Assembly: GCF_002958735.1 (NCBI RefSeq) | Contig: NZ_PPGH01000037.1 | Span: 997,434-1,061,433, forward strand | DNA length: 64,000 bases | DNA from: Chromatium okenii | GTDB taxonomy: Bacteria > Pseudomonadota > Gammaproteobacteria > Chromatiales > Chromatiaceae | Reading direction: 5' to 3' | Shown: positions 28,428 to 38,292 of the stretch, piece after piece | How the letters are laid out: every line of letters begins with the position of its first letter | Numbering within the stretch: position 1 is the stretch's first letter | Position numbers and translations under genes: made by a program | Notes under the pieces: model-generated | Told to the model about the DNA's origin: nothing | Databases searched by the model: none | The model's input: the letters and a program-made list of their open reading frames with translations, nothing else

Positions 28428-31400
28428 CTATTCCCACGGCAGTTGCTCAATTTGTTCAATTGCCGTCATGGTGTCCACGCTCACTTGACATACGCGATCT
28501 AATAATTCAATCACTGCTTCTTTATGCTCGGCGAAACGATACGTATTAAAATGCTCACGAATCGTTAAATCCTTCGGCGTTTTCTCTTTGTATTGATCCA
28601 AGACCCATTCCAACGCGGAGCGATTGCCGAGTTGATATTGCCATGCTTGCGGCGGGATATTTGCCAACGTGGTCACATTATCAATCTCAATGGTTCCCGC
28701 TGTTTGATCGGCTTTTAAGCGACATTTTGGCGTGATTTCCGGTCGATCAATGCGCTGCAATCCAAAGGGTTTGACTTGCTCAAAATACGCATGAGATTGA
28801 ATCAACGTTGCCCCAATTTTCGCCCACTGCGTGAAATCAGGATGAAACGGAATGCGCGGAAATTCTGCTTTGAGATTCAACGCGAATTTCTCTCGATAAC
28901 GCGGATCATGCAGCACCGCGTAAACGTAATTGAAAAGATCGCGTTTGGTGATGTCTGTATTGGCATAATGCTGTTGAAATTGCGTTAATGCCCAATTGGT
29001 GATGTTGTCATGGCGAGAACCATCAGCAGCATAAACCCACAGCGGTAAAAAATTGGGTTGTTCAAGTAAATGAAGGTCTGGCAGAATTGCTACTGCCAAA
29101 GTCTGGAAAGACTTCGTGATTGGTATTCCTGAAATTCCAATCGCCAAATTTTTATACTTTAATCCAAAAATTTCTCGCTGCCTGTATTGCATTTCGTTCA
29201 GGCTGCCACAAAAATAAAGCGTTAAAACAACAAATGGTCGATAAATCGAATTGATTAAAATTTTGCTGTTATAAACATAAGGACGATTATTTATAAAATC
29301 GTTTTTAACTGCGCGAGACCACTTAATTTTTTCATCAAAGCTGGCTTTAAGACGGCGTAACGTTTCATAGTGTTCAATAAAATACTGAACCTTTTTAGCA
29401 ACATCTTCATGTGTGAATCCATAAACCCATTCATCACGAGCAGTTACCACGCCTAACGAATACAGCTTAAAAATAACATCTTCTGATTTTCCCGCCTTGC
29501 CTTCTTTACTAGCTACTGCCAACCATTCGCTCCAATCTTCCTGTGGTTGATTCAACCAATTGCCATCCGCATTTGGCTGAATGCGATTAAAATCACCCGC
29601 TTTTGCCAAAACACGCAATTGATGATGCGCCAACCATGCGCGTTTTTCTTTTGCGACGAGAAAATCTGCCAATTCAAAATAACGAATGTTGCAACCATCA
29701 GTTAATGCCGGATTACGGACAAGAAAATACAGCGCCACACCAACCCGAATTTTATCGTCAAAAACATTACCACCTTCGCGGCGACGACGGTCGCCACTGG
29801 TGCGCGAATTGCCTTTTATATTGATAATCCAAATTTCCTGAAACTCCTGCGCGACAACTTTACGAAACCCATCAAATCCTTTTGCTTCAATAAAAGAAGA
29901 ATTACTGATAAATGCGACAATTCCGCGTTCACCAATACGATCTGATGCCCAACGTAAAAACCGTACATAGGGATCATATAACTTGGTCTTTTGCGCAGTG
30001 CTCGCTGCCAAATAGGTTTCTTTAATCCGTTTATCGGCTAACAGCGCGGGATCATTCTTATTATTATCATTCTCGTTTTTCTGATTCGCGTTATATGGCG
30101 GATTGCCCAAAATCACTGGAATTGCGCACTGATTTTGATTGTGAATGCGCGTTTGATTCTCATCAGTCAGACTGCCAAATAAATTACCACTTGAACCTTC
30201 ATGGGCTAAACCAAAACCCCAATTTTCCAGCGTATTCACAAAACATGCGCCGTTAAATTCGCACCATTCCTGCGTTGCTTCATAATAGGCTTGTTCAATG
30301 TTCAGGCAGGAAATGTAATAGGGTAAAATCGAAATCTCATTCGCGTGAATTTCGCCAGCGAATTTACGAATCAGCGCCTGTTTATCACCGCGCAAATAAT
30401 CAATGAAATCGACGATAAAGGTACCGGTTCCTGTACACGGATCAAGAATATCTAAACCTGCATCAGCCAGCCGTTTATTAAAATGTTGCTGCGCCAGCCA
30501 ATCGCAACCCGCAATAATAAAACGCACTGCTTCACTGGGCGTATAAACAATGCCTAAACGATCTGCATCTTTGGGATTATAGGCGCTGTAAAAATCTTCA
30601 TAAACTTGTTTCAAAAAATCCTGTTTTTCTGCGGAAGTAATCGCATTCGCTGCCGTGCGCCGAATTGCAGCAAAATAGGGTTCTAAACGCTTCAATAATT
30701 CTTTGCGCGTGCTGCCGTGCAAAAACGTACTTTCTAATTCACCAATTGCCCGCGCTAAATGATTTTCCTGATGAAAATTGACATCCGAAAAAATCGCCCG
30801 AAAAATTTGATCGGTGAGAATATGCTGAATCAGCATTTCATCTACATGATCGGTCGTCACGCGGTCGCCAATTGCCCGTTGGCACAATGCCAAAAAATCA
30901 TGCGCTTGTAATTGAAATGCTGCATGATTGCGATGCGCAGCAACCAATAATTCTTTCAAAGCGCGGGCGACGCCCGGCAATTCAATCACGAATTTGTCAC
31001 GCGCTGCGCGAAAATCCTGCACTTCAGGCAATTCATAATTAAAAAATCCATCCAATAAGCGCGTTAAGGCTTTTCCGTCGCTCACCGGACAGCGCATCAC
31101 TTCTGCGCCTTGCTGCAATAAAACGGCAGTCCGCGTATCTTCAAAAATGATGTTATCGTTTGGATAACCTTTGGCAAGTTTGACCGTAATTTCTTTATCT
31201 AAATCATCTTTTTCATCTTTCGCTTCCCACCAGCCATGCACCAAACGCAAGCGATCCATTAACACGCCATCGGCGCGTAAATTTGCACCATTGGGCGCTT
31301 TGAATGGATATTCAGCGTAGAGAATCAATTGCTGTTGTTCACCCAAATCACGCAGCAAATTTTGAAATGCCGAGCGCAATGCGCCTTCATTTTCTGCGCC

Positions 31401-31454
31401 AGCAATCGCCCGCAAATTATTCAATTCGCGCCAATAGTTTTGGATTTCAATCAT
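28428..31454 (-). CDS. Single-chain restriction-modification enzyme (type IIG/ISP-like)
   Basis: A 1008-residue fusion. An N-terminal PD-(D/E)xK nuclease is suggested by ADGVL (Asp62) and WEAK (Glu77-x-Lys79). A helical connector follows, then an N6-adenine methyltransferase with motif I DPCTGTGTF (338-346) and motif IV NPPY (451-454). The C-terminal 400 residues resemble the target-recognition part of type ISP enzymes (NSIYRPFVVLTLYFCG). No helicase domain is present, unlike LlaGI-type ISP enzymes, so type IIG is the better label. The frame is intact. It starts 25 bases after murI on the same strand. Confidence 0.85.
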   Translation of the reverse strand: MIEIQNYWRELNNLRAIAGAENEGALRSAFQNLLRDLGEQQQLILYAEYPFKAPNGANLRADGVLMDRLRLVHGWWEAKDEKDDLDKEITVKLAKGYPNDNIIFEDTRTAVLLQQGAEVMRCPVSDGKALTRLLDGFFNYELPEVQDFRAARDKFVIELPGVARALKELLVAAHRNHAAFQLQAHDFLALCQRAIGDRVTTDHVDEMLIQHILTDQIFRAIFSDVNFHQENHLARAIGELESTFLHGSTRKELLKRLEPYFAAIRRTAANAITSAEKQDFLKQVYEDFYSAYNPKDADRLGIVYTPSEAVRFIIAGCDWLAQQHFNKRLADAGLDILDPCTGTGTFIVDFIDYLRGDKQALIRKFAGEIHANEISILPYYISCLNIEQAYYEATQEWCEFNGACFVNTLENWGFGLAHEGSSGNLFGSLTDENQTRIHNQNQCAIPVILGNPPYNANQKNENDNNKNDPALLADKRIKETYLAASTAQKTKLYDPYVRFLRWASDRIGERGIVAFISNSSFIEAKGFDGFRKVVAQEFQEIWIINIKGNSRTSGDRRRREGGNVFDDKIRVGVALYFLVRNPALTDGCNIRYFELADFLVAKEKRAWLAHHQLRVLAKAGDFNRIQPNADGNWLNQPQEDWSEWLAVASKEGKAGKSEDVIFKLYSLGVVTARDEWVYGFTHEDVAKKVQYFIEHYETLRRLKASFDEKIKWSRAVKNDFINNRPYVYNSKILINSIYRPFVVLTLYFCGSLNEMQYRQREIFGLKYKNLAIGISGIPITKSFQTLAVAILPDLHLLEQPNFLPLWVYAADGSRHDNITNWALTQFQQHYANTDITKRDLFNYVYAVLHDPRYREKFALNLKAEFPRIPFHPDFTQWAKIGATLIQSHAYFEQVKPFGLQRIDRPEITPKCRLKADQTAGTIEIDNVTTLANIPPQAWQYQLGNRSALEWVLDQYKEKTPKDLTIREHFNTYRFAEHKEAVIELLDRVCQVSVDTMTAIEQIEQLPWE

Positions 31455-31479
31455 TGCTAAAAATTCCTTAAAGTATTGA

Positions 31480-32313
31480 TTAACCTTGCGCAGTTAATGG
31501 CAATAATTGCGCTTCGGTATTCCACAGTTGAGTCAATAACATTTGCGTTTGCACCAATTCGCCAGTCGTCCAAAACCATTCTTGACCGTATTGCGATGAC
31601 GGCGCGAGCAAGGCTGCTTCATTTAAGCGTCGCCGCACTTGCCGCGCTACTGCTGCGCCGGAATCCAAAATCGTCACCGTTGGTCCGACCAATTCCGCAA
31701 TCAGCGGGCGCAAATGCGGGTAATGCGTGCAGCCGAGCACGAGCGTATCTGCGCCCGCATCCAGCAATGGCGCGACCAATTCGGCAACCAAACTGCGCGT
31801 CACTGCGCCGTTGAGATTGCCCGCTTCGATCTGTTCCACCAGCCCCGGACAGGGTTGCGGCACGATTCGCACCGGTTGCTGCGCACATTCGGTCAGCAAC
31901 GCCGCGAACTTGGCACTGGCGAGCGTTTGCCGCGTGGCCATCACGCCAACCACGCCGGAACGGGTGCAAGTGAGCGCCGGTTTAATCGCCGGTTCTAAAC
32001 CAATAATCGGCACGGCATAACGCTGCCGCAGCAATCGTGCGGCTGCGCCGGTCGCCGTGTTGCAGGCGATCACCATCGCTTTAACGCCTTGAGTTAAGAG
32101 AAATTCGGTAATGGCAATCGACCGCGCAGCAATGAACGCCGGGGATTTGTCGCCGTAGGGCGCATGACCGGAATCGGCGACATACAGCAGATGTTCATGC
32201 GGCAATTCGCGGCGAATATCGCGCAATACCGACAATCCACCGACACCTGAATCAAAAACTCCGATGGGTTGCTGCGGGAAACGGCGATGAATGGAAGTGT
32301 CTGAATTTGTCAT
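31480..32313 (-). CDS. murI: Glutamate racemase
   Basis: MurI makes D-glutamate for peptidoglycan. The two catalytic cysteines lie in VIACNTATG and VLGCTHYPHL. IGVFDSGVGGLSVL is at the N terminus. 277 residues, normal length, frame intact. It is divergent from gatB (99 bases between starts), and the restriction-modification gene follows downstream. Confidence 0.95.
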   Translation of the reverse strand: MTNSDTSIHRRFPQQPIGVFDSGVGGLSVLRDIRRELPHEHLLYVADSGHAPYGDKSPAFIAARSIAITEFLLTQGVKAMVIACNTATGAAARLLRQRYAVPIIGLEPAIKPALTCTRSGVVGVMATRQTLASAKFAALLTECAQQPVRIVPQPCPGLVEQIEAGNLNGAVTRSLVAELVAPLLDAGADTLVLGCTHYPHLRPLIAELVGPTVTILDSGAAVARQVRRRLNEAALLAPSSQYGQEWFWTTGELVQTQMLLTQLWNTEAQLLPLTAQG

Positions 32314-32412
32314 GGATGTTGAATCACAGCAAAAGCATTGCGGGCGGGCATTTGTTTTTCCAAAATTCGCGTATTCTGAAACGTCAATTTCTCAATTTAG
32401 GTCAATAACATC

Positions 32413-33849
32413 ATGGCATGGGAAACCGTCATCGGTCTTGAAATCCACACCCAATTGGCAACGCAATCGAAAATCTTTTCCGGTGCGCCGACCGCATTCG
32501 GCGCAGCGCCCAATACGCAAGCCTGCGCGATTGATTTGGGTTTGCCGGGCGTGTTGCCGGTGCTCAACGCCGAAGCAGTGCGGCTGGCGGTGCGTTTTGG
32601 CACGGCGATCAACGCCGAAATCGCGCCGCGTTCAGTGTTTGCGCGGAAAAACTATTTTTATCCCGATTTGCCAAAAGGCTATCAAATCAGTCAGTTCGAG
32701 CTGCCGGTCGTCGGCAAAGGCGCGGTTGAAGTCATTCTCGACGACGGCACGGTGAAAACTATCGGCGTCACTCGCGCCCATTTAGAAGAAGACGCGGGGA
32801 AGTCGTTGCACGAGGATTTTCACGGCTACACCGGCATCGACCTGAATCGCGCCGGAACGCCGCTGCTCGAAATTGTCTCGGAACCGGATTTGCGCTCGGC
32901 GCAGGAAGCAGTCGCTTATGCCAAGAAAATCCATCAGTTAGTCCGCTACATCGGCATCAGCGACGGCAACATGCAGGAAGGTTCATTCCGCGTAGATGCC
33001 AATGTCTCGGTGCGTCCGGTCGGACAAGCGGAATTGGGCACTCGCGCCGAGATCAAAAACGTCAACTCGTTCCGCTTTCTGGAAAAGGCAATTCGGTTTG
33101 AAGTCGAACGGCAGATTGAATTGCTCGAAAGCGGTGGGCGCGTGATTCAGGAAACGCGGTTGTATGACGCGGCGAAAGATGAAACGCGCTCAATGCGGAG
33201 CAAGGAAGAAGCCAACGATTACCGTTATTTCCCTGATCCCGATTTGCTGCCGTTGGAAATCGACGCTGCGTTTTTGGCGACTGCAACTGCCGATTTGCCG
33301 GAATTACCCGATGCGAAACGGGCGCGGTTTCATGCTGATTACGGGCTGGCAGCGGATGACGCCAATTTGCTGACGGCAACCCGCGAGCTGGCGGATTATT
33401 TTGAAACCGTCGCTGGCGCGACTGGCGACGCTAAATTGGCAGCAAATTGGATTGGTGGCGAGCTGATGGCGGCACTCAATAAAACCGAGGGCGACATCAC
33501 ACACAGTCCGGTTTCTGCGCCGTTGCTCGCTGGGTTAATTCGGCGCATTCAGGACAACACGCTGTCGGGCAAATTGGCCAAGCAGGTATTTGAAGCGATG
33601 TGGAATGGCGAAGGCGATGCCGATCAGATCATCGCGGCGAAAGGACTGACGCAAATCACTGATTCTGGTGCGATTGAAACGCTGCTGGCGAACATTGTCG
33701 CAGCGAATCCTGAGCAAGTGGCGCAATATCGCGCTGGGAAAGACAAGGTGTTCGGCTTTTTTGTCGGGCAGGCGATGAAACAAAGCGGCGGTAAAGCGAA
33801 TCCGGCGCAAGTGAACGAGATTCTGAAACGATTGTTATTAGGCGACTAA
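32413..33849 (+). CDS. gatB: Aspartyl/glutamyl-tRNA amidotransferase subunit B
   Basis: GatB is the kinase/amidation subunit that converts Glu-tRNA(Gln) or Asp-tRNA(Asn) to the amidated form. [13 protein letters not shown] is at the N terminus; [14 protein letters not shown] and [10 protein letters not shown] are in the cradle domain, and the YqeY-like tail ends the protein. 478 residues, frame intact. gatC and gatA, normally upstream, are not here; murI lies divergently instead. Confidence 0.95.
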   Translation: MAWETVIGLEIHTQLATQSKIFSGAPTAFGAAPNTQACAIDLGLPGVLPVLNAEAVRLAVRFGTAINAEIAPRSVFARKNYFYPDLPKGYQISQFELPVVGKGAVEVILDDGTVKTIGVTRAHLEEDAGKSLHEDFHGYTGIDLNRAGTPLLEIVSEPDLRSAQEAVAYAKKIHQLVRYIGISDGNMQEGSFRVDANVSVRPVGQAELGTRAEIKNVNSFRFLEKAIRFEVERQIELLESGGRVIQETRLYDAAKDETRSMRSKEEANDYRYFPDPDLLPLEIDAAFLATATADLPELPDAKRARFHADYGLAADDANLLTATRELADYFETVAGATGDAKLAANWIGGELMAALNKTEGDITHSPVSAPLLAGLIRRIQDNTLSGKLAKQVFEAMWNGEGDADQIIAAKGLTQITDSGAIETLLANIVAANPEQVAQYRAGKDKVFGFFVGQAMKQSGGKANPAQVNEILKRLLLGD

Positions 33850-33859
33850 TGCGAGGACG

Positions 33860-36756
33860 ATGCACAAATTAACCACGCGCTCGCCAATCACGCAGGTGAC
33901 GCGGGCGCTGCCTGAAGCAGAGGACGGTTTTCGGCAAATGTTCAAAAGTTCACATGACGCCATGATCGTTCTCATTCCGCCGTTGTGGGAGTTTGGCGAT
34001 ACTAATCAAGCCGCTGCGCAATTATTTGGCGCTGCCAGTAGTGCAGATTTTGCCACATTCAAACTCGCGGACATTTCACCAGAACGCCAGCCTGACGGGC
34101 GCTTCTCCACTGAAAAGCTGCAAGACATCATTCAAACCGTGCTGGCGGACGGCTTCCTGTTTTTTGAGTGGGAATATCGGCGCGTCAACGGCGAGACCTT
34201 TCCGGCTGATGTGCTGTTAACGCGCATTGAGGTACGCGGAGCGTGGTGGATTCAAGCCACTATCCGCGACATTAGTGCGCGTAACACCTCGAAAGCCCTA
34301 CAAAATGCGATTTTCAATAGCGCCAACTTTTCCAGCATCGCTACTGACGCCAAGGGCGTGATTCAGATTTTCAACGTCGGCGCAGAACGGATGCTCGGCT
34401 ACACCTCCGCTGATGTGATTAACAAAATCACGCCCGCTGACATTTCCGATCCGCAGGAAGTCATCGCTCGCGCCAAAGAATTGAGCGCCGAACTGTCAAC
34501 GCCGATCACGCCGGGGTTTGAAGCGTTGATTTTCAAGGCATCTCGCGGCATCGAAGACATTTACGAACTGACTTATATCCGCAAAGACGGCAGCCGGTTT
34601 CCGGCAGTGGTTTCGGTGACGGCGCTGCGCGATGCGCAAAACGCGATCATTGGTTATCTGCTGATTGGCACTGACAACACCGCTCGCCGTCAGGTCGAAA
34701 TTGAGCGGGAAATGCTCGATCAAGCGTTGAAACAAAAGAACGTCGAATTGGAAAGCGCCAAGATCGCGGCGGAAAAAGCGAATCTTGCTAAATCCGAATT
34801 TCTAGCCGCGATGAGCCATGAAATCCGCACGCCGATGAATGGCGTGATTGGCATGATCGATGTGTTGCAGCAAAGCAGCCTCAATAAATCACAAATGGCA
34901 ATGGCAAATATCATCCGCGATTCCGCATTTGCGCTGCTGGCGGTGATTAACGACATTCTTGATTTTTCTAAAATTGAAGCCGGCAAACTGCAACTCGACT
35001 GTGTGACGATGTGCGTCGCGGATGTGGTGGAGCAAATCTGCGAAGTCATGGATCGGATGGCGCTGAAAAAAGGCGTGGAATTAACGCTGTTCACCGATCC
35101 AGCGATTCCCGCCACGGTGATTGGTGATCCGGGGCGATTGCGGCAAATCTTGATTAATCTCGCCAACAACGCGATCAAATTCTCCAGCGGTAAAGAGCGG
35201 CCAGGGCGGGTGTCGGTGCGCGTCGTTTTGGTTGAACGTCAACCCGAACGGGTGATACTGGAATTTCACATTGCCGACAACGGCATCGGATTGATGACCT
35301 CACGCTGGCGCGGCTGTTTACGCCGTTTATTCAAGCAGATACATCCACCACGCGGCATTTCGGCGGCACTGGCTTGGGATTGGCGATTTCGCGCCAGCTC
35401 GCCAGCTTGATGGATGGTGAAATTGCGGTACACAGCAAACCCAATCAAGGCTCGCTGTTTAGCGTGCGCATCCCGTTTGACTTGCCCATGTCACCGAGCG
35501 CCAGCAGTGATCCGGCGCAATCCATACCGACTGCCGCAACTCCCGATCCGCATTTGGTCGCCGGACTGCCGTGTCTGGTGATGGACGGCGCGGATGGCAC
35601 TGCCGATGATCTCATCACCTACTTAACCTACGATCAAGCGATGGTTGACCGCGCTGCCGATCTCACGACGGCGCGGCAGTGGATCGCCAATCGTGCTGCC
35701 GGACGTTCCATCGTGGTCATCGACGCCCGCAACGCCAATTTTCCACTGGATGATCTTCGCGCTGCTGCTCGTGCTTATCCTGACAGTGACACCCATTTTG
35801 TCGTGATCGGGCGCGAGCCTTGCATTGAAGATGTCAATCTGGTGCTGCTCAACGGCAACGTGTTGACGCGCCGGGCGCTGCTCAACGCAGTGGCCATTGC
35901 TGCCGGTCGCGCCAAAGCGCCAGACCCAGAACAGCTACTTAACGAGAACGAGATTTATGCAGCGGTGACGCCGTTGTCCTGCGAAACGACGCCGCAGCGC
36001 GGTAGCCTGATTTTGGTCGCTGAAGACAACGACATTAACCAGAAGGTGATCCTGCATCAGTTAGCTTTGCTCGGTTATGTCGCTGATTTAGCTGATAATG
36101 GACGAGCAGCGCTGGCGCGGTGGCAAGCAGGGCAACACGCACTGCTGTTGACTGATCTCAACATGCCAGAAATGGACGGTTATGAACTCACTGCTGCGAT
36201 TCGCCACGCTGAAGGGGCGGGGCGGCGGCTGCCGATTATCGCTCTGACGGCTAACGCTTTGAAAAGCGAGGAAATGCGCTGCAAGGAAGCTGGGATGGAC
36301 GATTATCTGTCTAAACCCGTGCTGCTTGACCGGCTGCAAGCGATGCTGGAGAAGTGGCTACCGACGCCAGTCATATCAGCAACACATCCGCTCGCTGTAT
36401 TGGATCGAACGGTTCTGCCAACGCTAGTGGGCGCTGACCCAGCATTGATTGAAGAGTTTTTGCACGATTACCGATTTTCGGCGCAGCAGGCGGCAGCGGA
36501 CATCCACGCTGCGGCTGCGCAGTGCAATTGGAAAGGGGTCGGTGATGCTGCTCATAAACTGAAATCATCGTCGCGTTCGGTGGGCGCACTGGCATTGGGT
36601 GAAATTTGCGCCCAGCTCGAACAGGCGAGCAAGACACTTGATATCATTACTATTCGATCTTTCGTCGTGGAATTTGATCGTGATCTCGCGGCAGTGTTAG
36701 CCGCCCTTAATTCAGAATTAGGAACTTGCCGCTGTGATCCGCTACTAAATATCTAA
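33860..36756 (+). CDS. Hybrid sensor histidine kinase with two receivers and Hpt (one frameshift)
   Basis: No membrane segment is visible, so the protein is cytosolic. Order: two PAS domains (about residues 20-140 and 145-275), a coiled linker, HisKA with the phospho-acceptor His320 in MSHEIRTPMNG, and the ATPase (NLANNAIKFSS, ADNGIG, GGTGLGLAIS). Next come a degenerate first receiver (VVIDARNANFPLDD), a full receiver (VAEDNDINQK, LTDLNMPEMDGYE, SKPV) and an Hpt domain (AAHKLKSSSRSVGA). The frame breaks near 35290; one added base restores DDLTLARLFTPF. It begins ten bases after gatB. The neighbouring REC-EAL protein is a possible phosphotransfer target. Confidence 0.88.
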
Positions 36757-37022
36757 CAAAATCTATACAAAAGCGTACAAATCTAGCTTTGATATATTCA
36801 CACCGTCAACGCAAAAGCCATGATGAAACTATGGTCTAACTTTGCTCTGGTGTGCATTTAAGGTCTGGCTGTAAGCGTGTCCAGACCATGTCTTTCGATA
36901 CGAAAATGAAGTTTTACAATCTTGAGCTTGGTTTTCGCTCGACGGTTTGATCACTTCACCTTCTTGGTTAAAGCGTAACACACTTTCACCTAATTTTTTC
37001 CATAGTATAGATTTTAATAGAT
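36757..37022. other. Spacer between kinase and REC-EAL genes
   Basis: Mostly featureless. One hairpin (GGTCTGG at 36862, CCAGACC at 36881, 12-base loop) is present. Its loop sequence CTGTAAGCGTGT recalls a segment upstream of glgC. Confidence 0.4.
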
Positions 37023-38260
37023 ATGTATAGATTATTGCAAGCTGTTACTTACCCACGCATTTTGCTCATTGACGATGAACCCTTTCAGCTCAAGCTGCTC
37101 GCCCGACAACTCGTCAACCTCGGGCAACATTCCGTCGCTACCTGCACGTCTGGTCGAGAAGCACTCAGTGTGCTGGATACGCATCCTGCCAGCAATTGGT
37201 TGATTTTTCTCGATCTTAATATGCCAGAGATGGACGGAGTGGAATTGATCCGCCAACTGGTGGCGCGGGCGTATTGCGGCGCACTGGTGCTGGTCAGCGG
37301 TGAAGATGAACGCATTTTAGAAATGGCGGTGCGGCTGGGACGAGCGCACCACTTGACGGTGCTGGGACATCTCAACAAACCGATTCAGCCCGAAGTGTTG
37401 CAGGTGTTGCTGACGCGGTGGTCGAGCCAGATTTTAGAGCCGTGCACGAGACGCCGCGAACTTACAGCCCCGTGGCAGTGTGTCGCGCCATTGCCAATGG
37501 CGAGTTAGTGAATTATTACCAACCTAAGGTGGATGTGGTGACTGGCGCGTGGCACGGCGTGGAAACTTTGGTGCGCTGGCGTCATCCCAATGATGGCTTG
37601 GTGTTTCCAGATCAATTTATTGGCGTGGCCGAAAACCACGGACTGATCGACGATTTAACCCGCGTCGTGCTGGTCGAGGCGCTGGCGCAAGCGCGACGCT
37701 GGCACGATAGCGGACTGGCGCTGCGGGTGGCGGTCAATGTGTCGATGAGCAATCTTATTCAGCTAGATTTTGCAGATTTTGTTTTAGATCAACTGCTTCA
37801 GTCTGGAGTGGCGGCGCAAGATTTAATTTTGGAAGTGACGGAATCGCGCTTGATGACCGATTTACGAACGCCGCTGGACATCCTCACCCGCTTGCGACTC
37901 AAACACATCAGTCTGTCCATCGACGATTTTGGGACTGGCCATTCGTCGCTGTCGCAACTGCGCGACATTGCCTTCAATGAACTCAAAATCGACCGGGGTT
38001 TCGTCCATAACGCCAGCCAAGATAAAACCAAATACGCCATTTTCACCGCCAGCCTTGGGATTGCCCGGCAGTTCGCAATGAAAACCGTAGCCGAAGGAGT
38101 GGAAGACCGCGCTGATTGGGAGTTTCTGCGCCAGCAGGATTGCGATTTGGCGCAGGGTTATTTTGTCGCCAAAGCGATGCCAGCGGCAGATTTACCGCTG
38201 TGGCTGGCAGAGTGGACGGCACGTTGTGCCGCCGGGCTCGACGCCAAAACCCCGGTATAG
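37023..38260 (+). CDS. REC-EAL response regulator, c-di-GMP phosphodiesterase (one frameshift)
   Basis: The receiver domain (ILLIDDEPFQ; phospho-acceptor in FLDLNMPEMDG; NKPI) is followed by an EAL domain, like RocR/PvrR of Pseudomonas. The break near 37425 separates the two domains and is repaired by one base. The EAL signature is ETL here. The other catalytic residues are present: Asn in VNVSMSN, Glu in EVTESRL, DDFGTGHSSL, Lys in ELKIDRGF, Glu in AEGVED and Gln in LAQGYF. So it is probably an active phosphodiesterase, controlled by phosphorylation from the adjacent hybrid kinase (inference). Confidence 0.85.
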
Positions 38261-38271
38261 ACCGGGGTTTT
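38246..38271 (+). terminator. Rho-independent terminator overlapping a stop codon
   Basis: AAAACCCCGGT and ACCGGGGTTTT form an 11-bp stem with the loop ATAG; the TAG stop of the REC-EAL gene lies in the loop. Confidence 0.9.
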
Positions 38272-38292
38272 TGGCAGAAAACAAGAAATCAA

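Noticed and set aside
28428..31454. BREX PglX or DISARM methylase
   Set aside because: None of the partner genes of those systems is nearby, and the N-terminal nuclease motif fits a single-chain restriction enzyme.
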